Assembly: GCF_964355755.1 (NCBI RefSeq)
Contig: NC_092677.1
Coordinates: forward strand, 27,994,101-28,058,100
Reading direction: 5' to 3'
Length of the DNA stretch: 64,000 nucleotides
From: Antedon mediterranea
Lineage: Eukaryota > Echinodermata > Crinoidea > Comatulida > Antedonidae
The translations under genes and the position numbers were made by a program. This document shows positions 23,371 to 36,000 of this stretch, in pieces. Numbering within the stretch: position 1 is the stretch's first letter; every line of letters starts with the position of its first letter. The notes under the pieces were generated by a model that did not search any database, had not been told where the DNA came from, and saw nothing but the letters and a program-made list of their open reading frames with translations.

Positions 23371-23531
23371 TCAAGCTTGGTTCTCTCTAGGTCACAACGT
23401 AAGGACGTAACGTAATTAATTTGACCAATCACAACGCTATGATGGATTGCCTGAACTGTGATAGGGTTGCGCGTACGTTTCTTCGTTGCGCGTACGCTCA
23501 TTCGTTGTGACCTAGTTTGAACCAAGCTTGA
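23371..23531. repeat. Palindromic CCAAT-box element, copy 3
   Basis: TCAAGCTTGGTTC and GAACCAAGCTTGA are inverted at the ends, and CTAGGTCACAACG and CGTTGTGACCTAG just inside. TTTGACCAATCACAACGC and a CTGAACTGTGATAGG core follow. The right-hand inner CCAAT arm is degraded. Confidence 0.8.
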
Positions 23532-24148
23532 CACAGTCTTAATTACGTACTTACTGACAGTGTACTTACATTGATTAAAACGTAGTGCAAAACACGTAGA
23601 TATACCTTTATATAAATGTAACCTTTTTAGACAGAACCACTTATAGAAGTGTAATACTTTGTTTAATATAAAATGTACTTAGGTTACATTAGGACTATAC
23701 GTATGGAAACACATTTGGCAATAATAATATGTACATATTTAAAATAAATCCATTGTATTCTTACTACACAATCCGGTAATTAGAAAACAAATCCGAGTCA
23801 CGAAGAATATGAGTTTTCTCTGGAACTAATTTGTTTAGTTTAAATTGAGATATTTAGTTAGATATGAACTAAAACACAGACACACAAAACAGTTAATTAT
23901 AGTATAAATATCTCAAAAATGGAATATAAACAATTTGTAGAACATCATTTTGTTTTTGTTTTTAAAAGATACATTTTTTTCAATGAAAGTATTTCTATGT
24001 AAAGTAAAATTAATAATAGATTATTTCTCTATCTTTATCTAATAGCTTTTTTACATTTATAGCAATAGATTAACATGTAAAATATCTAAAGATATAACCC
24101 AGTAAATATACAGTCACATAAATCTAGTTTAATAGAAATGCTCTAAAG

Positions 24149-24289
24149 CGTGGTTCTCACTAGAGACGCAACGCAATGACGTACGCGTAACGCAAGCGAG
24201 TTGACCAATGACAAGCCACTGTTTGAATAATCTATCGCTTGTCATTGGTCAAATCACTTACGTTGCGTTACGTCGCTAGTGGGAAACGC
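24149..24289. repeat. Palindromic CCAAT-box element, copy 4
   Basis: TTCTCACTAG and CTAGTGGGAA ends, then TTGACCAATGACAAGC paired with GCTTGTCATTGGTCAA, an exact 16-bp inverted arm. It keeps the family layout, with a diverged core. Confidence 0.85.
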
Positions 24290-24568
24290 CTGTGTAGTTA
24301 GTCTACAGGAAACAAAAAAAATAATAGCACTTGTCGTATCAACAAAAAAGTAAACAAATCAACAACTAAAAAGGTCTTTTCTTATAAGCAAGTTTTAGCA
24401 ATACACACCTTTTGTACAAAGCTTTCCTAAAAATAATACTAATAAACAAACTGTTTCTATAACATATGCATGTGTACAATATATTAATGTACTCATAAAT
24501 ATAATATTGGTATGTTTTTGAAAAATTAAAGATGAAATGTTTATATGCACTGATGTTGATGGCAGCAA

Positions 24569-25012
24569 TAAACACTCCCTAAGCCAACGAATGTTCAAAA
24601 CACCCTAAGCCGCGCCAACGAATGTTAAAAACGTTCCATAACCCAACGAATGTTCAAAACACTCGCCAACCCAACAAATGTTCAAAAGACTCTCTCAACC
24701 AACGAATGTTCAAAACACTCGCCAACCCAACGAATGTTCAAAAGACTCTCTCAACCAACGAATGTTCAAAACACTCCCTAAGTCAACGAATGTTCAAAAC
24801 ACTCCATAAAGCCAACGAATGTTCAAAACACTCCCTAAGTCAACGATTGTTCAAAACACTCCATAAAGCCAACGAATGTTCAAAACACTCCATAAGCCAA
24901 CGAATGTTCAAAACACTCCCTAAGCCAACGAATGTTCAAAACACTCCCTAAGCCAACGAATGTTCAAAACATACCCTAAGCCAACGAATGTTCAAAACAC
25001 TCCCTTAACCAA
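24569..25012. repeat. 27-30-bp minisatellite, about 15 copies
   Basis: Repeated CCAACGAATGTTCAAAACAC units with a variable joint (TCCCTAAG, TCGCCAAC, TCTCTCAA, TCCATAAAG). Length varies between 27 and 30, so an apparent 109-residue frame at 24622-24951 is an artefact of the repeat. Confidence 0.95.
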
Positions 25013-25031
25013 CCATATTACTCCATTCCCC

Positions 25032-25106
25032 GACCAACCCACCTATGTTGACCAACCCACCTATGTTGACCAACCCACCTATGTTGACCAACCCACCTAT
25101 GTTGAC
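25032..25106. repeat. 18-bp minisatellite, four copies
   Basis: Four exact copies of GACCAACCCACCTATGTT directly after the 28-bp-type array, with the shared word CCAAC. Confidence 0.95.
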
Positions 25107-26018
25107 CGCATCAGCTGAGATGTAATAATAAACAAATGTTTACATATGTTTACATAACATCACATGTTATCAAAATCATTTGTTTAATAATACAATACAC
25201 ACAGTTCTTTTAAACACTTCATTTGTTGGTCGAGTTTTTAGAAAATCCATATCCTTGTGCTAAGTATCAACTCTAGCCAAGTGCTAAGTACCAACTCTAG
25301 TGTTGTGCTAAGTATCAACTAATTCTTCCATGATTATGTATCACTTGCTATTTCTTCTTGTTTGTACTTTTCTGCGCAGCATAGCTTGTCATAACAAAAA
25401 GCACAATAGCACCTAGAAAATTCATATAGAATCACATATCTTATCTAACCATGAAGACACGGTTTCTTCATGATTAACACTCTTGTATTTACTGGTGGTA
25501 GACCATAGAGTTATTATATTACAACTAGAGGGTCATCTAGATAGACATAATCAGTTTCTTTTTTAGAAGACCGAATAACTTCTTCATGAAAAATTAACTG
25601 TTGCCAGCATGTGTTGCACATTATCAGAGATAAATAAGCTGAAGTCTTGATTGGAGAGAAATCAAATTCATGATAAACTTATAACCTCAAGTTTTTAATA
25701 AGGTAGCAATTTCATTCATTACTCCAGAGAGCAGAAACATGTGTAGTGTTCAGCCGATTTCAATTACTTTCTCCTTAAGTGTATCTTCAAAAGCACACTG
25801 CACCAATGGAGGTGCTTATGAGCAGTGACTAGCATTAGTCCTTTTATACCTAATTTCAGTTTTTCATCTGAGAGACTTTGATAGTATATATGCACATTGG
25901 ATACTTAACCTCTAGTAGCGTTTATATGACAACAAGTTTTCTATCAGAGAGAGGAAACTTATGAACTACGAGCACTTGTATATCATTTAATGTTGATCTA
26001 TATATTACATAATTATTC
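25107..26018 (-). other. Probable MTSS1 3' UTR and intergenic sequence
   Basis: No coding signal. A short direct repeat (GTGCTAAGTAT/CCAACTCTAG) occurs about three times at 25257-25320. I found no canonical AATAAA on the minus strand close to the MTSS1 stop codon. Confidence 0.4.
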
Positions 26019-27025
26019 TCATATGAGTGGGTTAGAGCGATCATTAGTATGGGTTGACCTAAGCTTGACCTTTTGAAGTTCTAATAGGAGACCACTTGGC
26101 TTTTCTTCGTCTTCTTCGTCCGGCTCTTTTAGCGTCCCCATGTGCATACTACGGTAGTACTGTGTCGACTCTATACTACTGTGTCTGCGTTGGTGGCCCT
26201 GGTCATGTTTTTGATAAGCTGCCTGTTGCTGATACGCTGCCTGTTGCTGATGTGATGCCTGCTGTTGATATGATGCCTGTTGCTGATAACCTGCCTGTTG
26301 TTGATACGATGCATGTTGTTGTTGATGGTAGTTAGTTGGAGTGGACTGATTACCATAACCTGGTGGAGGTGCGTACTGCGGAGGGGCACTCTGCTGTTGG
26401 ATTATATAACTGCCAGGAGTTGGTGTCTTTTGAAGGTCTGCTACGTGAGGAGGGCTCTGAGGTTGAGAAGTCTTTTGTGGGTTGGTTATTGGTTGTGGGG
26501 TTGAATGCCTCGGTTCTGTACCCACAAACATAGACTGCCTCTGGGCAAGCTTTGCGTTTAAACTCTCCATCAAACTCTGGCGATTGTTGGCTTTTAAATC
26601 TTGTGGAGTCCGCAAACTCTGACTACGCCCTAGGTTTGACGGTCTGGTCTTGGGAGGCGAGTGCTGAAGGTTTGTGGTCTGATCGACTGGCATTGGCATT
26701 TTGAATTGACCAGAATAATCAAAGACCGTTTCCGTTTTATGAGTTGGTGTAGTTTGTGGACTGCTTGCTGTTGTTAGAGAAGTTCTCCTAACAGGTGGAG
26801 GTGGTTTGCCTCGACGTAGTGTGCAGTAACTTGGAGCGGCTCGCCTAGCGTTCATACTATTCATTGGCGTAGAAGCAAAAGGAAGTCCTGCCGTGGATGC
26901 CGGTCGCCGAGGAGTAGACGTATGCTGATATGAGTTGCTGACGTCACCATTTCGTGGAATCGTTGATGGTTTTTCAAACATAAGATCCGTCTGCTTATCG
27001 GCTTGTATTGAGTAGTAGTCAAAAT
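26019..27025 (-). CDS. MTSS1: MTSS1 last exon (Gln-rich repeats and WH2)
   Basis: Acceptor TTGTTGCAG. Encodes DFDYYSIQADKQTD, STIPRNGDVS, RPASTAGLP, several PPxxP segments (GKPPPPVRR, APPQYAPPPGYG), a run of Y/H-QQQ repeats at about 26212-26330 and the C-terminal WH2, then TGA at 26021-26019. Confidence 0.95.
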
Positions 27026-30000
27026 CTGCAACAACAAAATTTAATGTTTTATGTCAATACAACATTATATTCAAGATATGTATATGCCTTAACCTCTTAT
27101 ATGGTATTTATTGCATTTTTACTGCTTTTCAAAATGGTCCAGTTACAAGGTTTAAAAGTGAAGTAGATAAAGAAAAGTAAAAACATAATAATATGCATAC
27201 TCGTAGTATAGTAAAGCTTACCTTCAGATGCAATGGTATCATCCGAGGCAGATGGTGTTGTTGTCTGTGTACCATAACCACTAGACTGCAACGATAACTG
27301 ACTATTCTGTACATTGGCTAAGTGTTGGCCTGGTGTGTGGGTGCCTAGACCTCTGGCAAGTGCCATAGCTAAGTCTGCTGTCACTGGTAATGTAGGCTGA
27401 AAAAAATTTATTTGAACTTAAGCACAAGATTTAAGAAACCTTTTTTCAATATTGTATTCTCTTCACTTTGAAGCTAAATGGTTTGGTACTGTATAAACTT
27501 CTGTAAATTGAATTGAAGTGTAAGTTTACATTTTGTTTGCTTTATATATTCATTATATCATACTTTATCCATAGATACTTACCATGCAATTTTAGAATAC
27601 CTTTAATATTATTGTAACCCTCTTAACGCTTAACGCGAGCTCTCTAGGCCTGCTTATTGACTGGACAGTTCCTACGTGCTAGGCGGTTTCGACCTGCCTT
27701 GATCCACCTGTTTATGCTAGTCACACCCAGACCCAGGCATATCGACACAGAATTGGAACTAAGCACTTGATGTTGGACCCTAGCTTTTAATATTCCTGCA
27801 TTGCTGTTATTTACAAGCCTGTGGTAGGCCTACGACACTGACTTTTATTCGTTTTTGGAAAAACGACTACTCAATGGCTACGCCAGCTACCACGAAACAT
27901 ACCATGCATACCACGCATTCTATTGTGTTGCGTCTGGGTTTGTTTTTTATTTTCATCATGTGCAATATTACTGAGCATATTCGGAGTTGTGATCATCAAA
28001 TTCATTCCGGTGGTGATCAGTTTGTGCGTTCGTGTTTTGATCAATGCGATGTGGTCTTTTATTCGCAAGACCATGATGTGTCGGTAACTGCCGGCTGGGC
28101 TGATCTTTATATTATTTCAACCAGTCGTTCCAACCACGGTGGATCAACGTTCGTGTTACCCAGGCGGAATAAATACAGTTCTCCCCGTTTATACTACGAC
28201 AATTCTGTGGCAACATTTACTATGCTGTTGTTAAGCGGCGATGTGGAGCCTAATCCAGGACCAACTAATTCGTTTGATCAATCGGAACATCATCTCAACG
28301 TGTACTACCAGAATGTTCGCAGCCTAAAGAATAAGGTAACCTGTTACAAAACTGAACTTGTTAGTCATCTATTAGCTAACAAATTCCAAATAGTGGGCTT
28401 ATGCGAAACCTGGTTAAATGACACTATACTAGATGCCGAACTGGCAGTTCATGGATTTCATTTACATAGAAGGGACCGAGACGATGGAAGAAGAGGAGGT
28501 GGTGTCTTGCTCCTTGTGTCTGATAATTTTCAATCCAAGAGACTTGACATCGTGAACTGTTACAACTTAGAAGCAATTTTTGTGGAAATTCAAGCCTCTC
28601 GATGAAAGAAACTAATTGTTGGCGTTATCTATCGTCCACCTGACAAGGACTCTCGCTACACCGAACTTATGAGCTCGGCAATCGAACAGATATCTAGCCA
28701 AAAACCTGATGCTGATTTTCTTGTGTTCGGTGATTTTAACTTTACTAATATTTTATGGACTCGATTTCCTGCCTCGTCAAACAATAATGAACAGATTTTC
28801 TTGGACTCTATTTTTAATCCTTTTTCTTTTTATCAATGTAATAAAGAACCTACTTGTAATGGTAATATTTTAGACTTGATACTCTGTAATAAGGATATTT
28901 CAAATAGTGTTTACTGCTGTAATGATATTTTTAATTCTGATCATTCGTCTTTAACTTGTTCTTATTCGTTTTATTCTGGTATCTCTGCTCAAAATGTTAA
29001 GAATTCTCGATATTTTTATAATTTTAAGAAATTAGATCATGCTGACTTAATTGAAACTCTTAATCGTGTTCCCTGGAACCTTTTAGACTTGTGCAATAAT
29101 GTTGATGATTCTGTTGACCTTTTTTATGATTTAGTTTTAGCTACCATTCGTGATCTTGTTCCAATGTATAAACCACGCAGGAAGCTACCTCCATGGTTCG
29201 ATGCTGAACTACTTGCTAGTCTTAAGGCTAAAGAACAATCCTTTAAACAAAAGAAGAAGCATCCTTCTGACTTCTATATTTCACTATTCAAAGTAGCCCG
29301 GACCAATTTCAAAAAACTTTGTCGAAGTAAGTATTATTCATACTTACAGTCACTTGCTAATGAAATGAAAAATAACAACAAAAAATTTTGGTCTTGGATG
29401 AAAAAGTCTTATAAATCAAATGACTCGCAGCCTTCAGCATTGAATCATGGAGGTTCTTCAGTGTATTCGCCTTATGAAAAGGCTGAAATGTTTAATAAGT
29501 ATTTCCACTCTATTTTTAAAACTGGTGGTACTGGTTCATCTGTCGATCTTCCCCCTCTTCCTGACTACCCCATTGGTAAACTCTGTTCTATCCCCATTGT
29601 CAGAACTGAAGTCGCTGAACTTCTTAATTCTATTGATACTCGTAAAGCCCCGGGTAATGATCTCATACCTAACAACATTCTCAAGCTTGGTGCTAACCCT
29701 TTATCTTACCCTTTAAGTCATATTTTTTCTCGATCCTTATTCGATGGTAATTTTCCCTCTCTTTGGAAAAGGGCTGATATTATTCCCATTCACAAGGGGG
29801 GTTCTAAATCTTTAGTTTGTAATTACCGCCCCATTTCTTTACTTTCTGCTCTTTCCAAAACTTTCGAACGCTTAATTTATCGTCATGTCTTCACGCACGT
29901 TTCTCCTGTTCTTAGCCCCTTACAACATGGTTTCTTCCCCAAAAGATCTTGTCTCACTAATCTTACCTCTCTGTTACCTTTTGCCTACTCTGCTATCGAA

Positions 30001-33000
30001 AGCAAATCTCAACTTGATGTTATTTACACTGATTTTTCGAAAGCCTTTGACCTCGTCTCCCATCAACTTCTTGTCCATAAACTTTCCAAATTTGGTATTT
30101 CTGGCCCTATCCTTAAATTATTTGTTAGTTACCTTGATTTCAGGCAGCAACGCGTTATGTTTCAAGGTCAAGCTTCTGATTGGCTCACTGTCTTGTCTGG
30201 GGTCCCCCAGGGCTCGATCCTTGGTCCCCTTTTATTTAATATCTTTATCAATGATCTCCCTTCTAATCTTTCTTCTTCTTGCTTACTTTTTGCGGATGAT
30301 CTTAAACTCTTTAATACTATCAATGGCCCTAATGATACTGTTTCCCTTCAAAATGACCTTGGTACACTCTTCAGATGGACCACCACCTGGAAGCTGAGTT
30401 TAAACTTACCAAAATGCAAAATTATGACGATTACTAAGAAAAGACAATATATCCAATATGATTACAGCATTAATAATCATGTTTTGGAAAGAATTGATCG
30501 TCATAAAGATCTTGGTATTATTATCGACTGTAACTTAAATTTTATTCCTCAAGTTGATGCTGCTGTTAGTCAAGCAAATAGAATGTTAGGCATGATACGT
30601 CGTAATTGCTGGTGTTTTAAAAATTCTAATACTTTAATTAATTTATATGTTTCTCTTGTCCGTCCCCATCTTGAATACTGTAGTGTTGTGTCTAATTCGT
30701 TTTCGTCTGTTCATAGTACCCGTCTTCAAAGAGTCCAAGATCGTTTTGTTCGTTTTGTGTATTCTACTTGTCACTGTCCTCCTTTGTCTGTCTCTCTTCC
30801 TTCGCTTGTCTCTCGTCGTTCTATGTTCGATCTTCAGTTTTTGTATAAATGTATGAATTCCCGTTTCAATTGTAATTTTATCTCCTTGTTTTCCTTTCAT
30901 GTTAAAGCTGTTGGTTGTCGTACTCGTAATTCCAAATGTAATCTTCTTTATGTGCCGTATTGTCGTGTTAATGTTACCAAGAATGGATTTATTTCACGTA
31001 TTTGTCTTCTTTTTAATAATTGTGTTGTTAAAGATAATTCTATTGATCTCTTTTTTGATCGTTATAATTGTTTTTGTAATAAAATTAGTAAAATTGTATA
31101 AATTTGTATTGCTAGATTTTAAGATTTTTATATATTTTTATATGGTATAGTTTATTCCATTCTGTAAGGGGCGGGTTTCCCGCTGTTGAATGAGTTTGAA
31201 TAAAATAAAATAAAATAAAATAAAATAAACTGAGTGTGAAAATGTTTCAGAGTTCAGGTTTAAAATATGAAATGGTAAGATTTTGTATTATGGATTTTTG
31301 TTTATGGATTAAGAATATCCTTTATAGGTTATTTGTGGATTAAGCAACCAAGAGTAAGTGTGGACTAATACCTGTGAAACCTTTTTGTGTGGTAGTGTAG
31401 CACTTTTTGTTCGTCTATGCTCAGGAGGTCGTCGGCCCTCATTTCCAGTAGGCTGTGGTACAACTATAAAATAGAAATATAACATTAAAAGCATTGTAGT
31501 GAGTTAAATAAACATTAATGTGTACCAAAACACACTGTGGGAAAACAACATACTAATGTTTAAATAACATATACTTTGAACAGAAGACACACAAGGTTGA
31601 TATGAAAGAAATTGACAATAGAATGCAAAGAGTTTTTATGCAAGTTGACATAGCTGATGAAACAATAAAGAAAAGCAAACAAAAAAACATAAAATAACAA
31701 ACAAAAAACATCATTTATTAATGTAAAGTAAAGCAATGATCTGTGTGTATATTATGTACTAAAACAGTAGCAAAACTGATGCATCTAGAAATTTGACTGT
31801 AAATGAAATCTCTGTTATGTTTCATTATATTAAGACATATTTCAGCTTCCTGTCAAGTACAATTCAAGTTAGTTTTTCTAAATTGTGTACCATAAAAGCC
31901 AAAGAAATAGCTTCAAACAATTGAACACATTATACCATGGAATATACTTCATTATTTAAATAAAGCAAAATTATTACTTTTTAGTATTATTAATCACAAC
32001 AAACTAAATAAAAAATAAATTTTTAATTTGAATTTAAACAAAATGAATAGGCCTAATGCAATTAAATGTTAGTAAACCAATGAAACAATATAAAACAAGC
32101 CTTGTGATTGGCCAATTTGAATTTAAACAAAATGAATAGGCCTAATGCAATTAAATGTTAGTAAACCAATGAAACTATATAAAACAAGCCTTGTGATTGG
32201 CCAATTTGAAATAAACAGAATGAAATATGAAAGTATAAACTAAACTATTCCTAATATATTTTTATTTTATAATCTGATTCCAATTAGCACTTTTTTGTGA
32301 CATAAAATAGTGAGAAAGTTAATTAGAACTTTTACAGAAAAGATAGCAAAATAGAATGATGAAAAGGTAGAGTAGATAAACACCAACATTAAGAAATGCA
32401 AAATGATCAAATGGCACCAAAGAATATACACATGAAAAGTACAAAAAGCAAGCCTTTTACAGCATTTTGAAGACGAGGGCGACAGACAACAAAATTTGAT
32501 TTTGATGAATGCAATTTCATTCAGAAAGCACTTACTGTTACTAAACTCATTAGGGGAAGAATCGGATAACTCATCATACATAGGATCTGATAGGCCCACA
32601 ACGGCAGCAGCTGCATTCAGTGGAGGAAACAAATAGCAAACATTCAGTGATGCTTACAAAAGAGAATTTTCAATTTCAATGAATCAAGAGGAATTAAGGT
32701 TTAATACTGTATACATAGGTTAGAAAGGAGTACATACAACAGGGGAAAATATTGACAATTATATTTACAATCAAAAACATAAAGCAAAGAGAAAAATTTA
32801 GTATATAATTATAATTACAATTTCATGCTTTAAAAAAAACAACATTAATTGCCTCCCTTCCAAATTTGTTTATTTCACATCATTTCTTAATTCTCCTAAA
32901 GGGATCATGTCAAAATGATTCTACTGCAGTTACTGCAGTAACTACATTTGTTTTCACTGCAACACTGTATGGTTTTAGTTTGTAGGCAGGTTACAGGTTA

Positions 33001-36000
33001 AGAAGTATACGCAAACAATGTATGGTTTTAGTTTGTAAGCAGGTTACAGGTTAAGAAGTAAACACAATTTAGTTGTGCAGTGGAATCATTTTGACTTTTT
33101 GAATTTTGATCCCTAATAATATTCATTCAATTATAAATTATATATTGTGCTCAAATAACATTTTAGTGAGAAAAAAAATATACAAAAAACAAACAAAATA
33201 CATTGTAATAAACATAAATATACATATTCATTAGTATAATACATCAAATTTAAATAAAAATGTAAAATAAAGTTGTGTGTGCAACGGAAAAATGTGAGGT
33301 GTTAAATTGCATGCAATGTTGAGTAACAAAAGGAGTTATTTTCACTCACTCAGTACGACTCGGTGACAACTAAGAAGTCACAATTGTTGCTTTGGGTAAT
33401 TTAAAGAGGGTGGAATACCCACAAACCCAGTTGGAGATGGTAGAGGTGGGTTTTAACATGCGGATATGATATAAACAGGATAGCAAAGATACAATTAGAA
33501 AAGCAAAGAAACTAACAGATGGCTGCCTGACTGAAATTCTGAATCTTTAAATGGAATCTAAAACATCGTGTGAATGTCATCTAAATGGTGAGGTTAAGAT
33601 CCAGTCTATCGCCCTTGATTAATCCCGACCACTAAAAAGTATCTAGCTAATCCAACAGGGATTTGTAGATTATCTAGCAGACTACAATTCACTCTAGGGG
33701 TTGTGGTTGCTAGGTGATAGATCATAAAGGTGATGTAATCAGTTACCAATGAATGTAAAGAGATTTGTTAAAGATATGTAACTAGTAATGATGTAGAAAG
33801 ATAGTAGAGCTTGTATTCAAGGACATGTGACCAGTGTGGGAATGATTGAACTTGAGGTTTTAGCTATTAGCAGGTGTCACACCTACTAACACAGTTTTCA
33901 AAGATACACAGATTTCTAGTAGAGATATATATATCTTCGCTTCGCTGAGATATATATATCTTTGCAGAAGTTACTAATACTATAGTACACTATTTATTCA
34001 AAGGTTACTAAAGAAAAGGAGGAACTATATTACTTATATTCATTTTTTTTTAATCTAAAGATATTGGTTAATTCACAGATAATTATACAATCTAGTATTA
34101 GTTCAGGATATATCTGTGGTTTATAAGAGTAACTAAGGGATGTGGAAAGGCTAAAGACTATATGTATACTAATGTTGTAGGAACTATAGGAACATGTCTA
34201 ATAATGTTAACTGCTATATGTTCAGTTGTATGTCATGTGGGTACTGTAGTGTAGTACATGATCTGTAATAATGTTTTCACTATGGTAAAGATGATTTTTT
34301 TGTAAGATGGTATAGTGATGATATGTGTGTATGTATACAGATTATGATTTTGATGATGACAAATAATTCTGATACAAGATGTTGTTGATAAGACCACATC
34401 GATAAACAATGCTAATTTAAGTTTAAGCATGGAGAAATAAGTCCGAACATATTTCTCCATGGTTTAAGTGAATATATTGTAAAGTTAAGTATGATTAGAT
34501 AGCTATACTGTATGTTAGAAGGTTAGCGCTGTTACTAGTAGTTGGTCTTCCACCTCAGAACTCACCTTGGTTGATTTGTGTCATGTTGAAATCGGGAACT
34601 ATTGGAGGACAAGGTGACAACACAACACCATTGCTTTTAGACACTAAATGTTTCTCGGGAAGACTGGTAGTGACAGGGGGAGAAGGAAGGGGAATGGATT
34701 GTTGGTTGAGGGAACTATTGGATGACCAACTGGTCCAGGAGGGAGGAGGAGGGGGAAACGATTCATAAGAAGGTGTACTGCACTCACTTGACGATTGATC
34801 TCCATTTTGGGGGATTGTCTAAAAAAAATAAAATAAAAAATGTTAATAATACATTATAATTGACATTTTTATTCTATTTCAAATTAAAGTGCAGATCTCT
34901 CTCTTACTAGACTACTATTTGAACCAATGTTATAGTGAGTGATTTTGATCAGCAAATCATAGTCTTCGCCACTGATTAATTAGAGTCATTGAGTAGTGAA
35001 AGATCTGTATTTCATAATATCTACAATTCACACTACACTAAATAATGCATTAGTACACCTATGAATATGTCTTTGGCAAAACAACTACTAAGTAATAACA
35101 ACCAAAATTATAACTATAAATTGTAATTTCCATCACTAATTACGTAATAAAATGCAAATGAAATATGAAACTTTAGCACACCAGTTTCTTCTTACTTAAT
35201 ATTAAAGAAATGCAGTTGTATTATTACACCAGCAATGAATAATAATCGTTAGTATAGTTATGGTTTGTACTTAGCACCAAGATTCACTTCATTGGTTATT
35301 CATTATTTTAAGCATCTACTAAACTTTCTACTTAAGCATGGATGGAACTATGCAATGTTTTCATTATTAATTTCATTCAACAGCCTTTAGTAACCACTAC
35401 CAACTATAGGAGATAAACACTATCAACATTTTCCAAAACTGTATGTTTAGGTAGTACTATTCTGTAAACACATTGTTGAGCAAAAACCAGAGTTGAACCA
35501 AGGACCTTATGATGGAAGGTAAACCTCATCGCTATATCTATAGGGCTTTTTACACTAGTTAAAACAAGATCATTCCTTTGAACAATGAGCCTATGTAGTA
35601 ACCTTTGACCTGATCATGTATTGTAAAATTGAAACCATGTTGGATAATATCTTTTGGTATCAATTTATTAACAAATAACATTATTTAATTTTCTACTAAT
35701 TGTTCCTATTAATATCTGTCATAATACGTTAATTATATTAAATAATAAAATTAATGTTCACATTCACAGTAAACTATAAAATAAATCATATTGAAAATGA
35801 AAATAAAATATGGATAAACGAAAATGAAGATATAAAATGAGAATACTTGCATGCAAAATCATGCAAGGAAAAGAAAATAAAAAAACAAAAACAACTAAAA
35901 TTAAGTTCTACCTTTCATTCATGTCCATGCGTCACTAAAAAAAAATATTTATAAAAAAAAAAACAAAAAAAAACAAAACAACCCAACAACATTGATATTG

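Noticed and set aside
24622-24951. A 109-codon frame over the 28-bp minisatellite
   Set aside because: It lies wholly in the repeat, whose unit length varies; the frame exists by chance.
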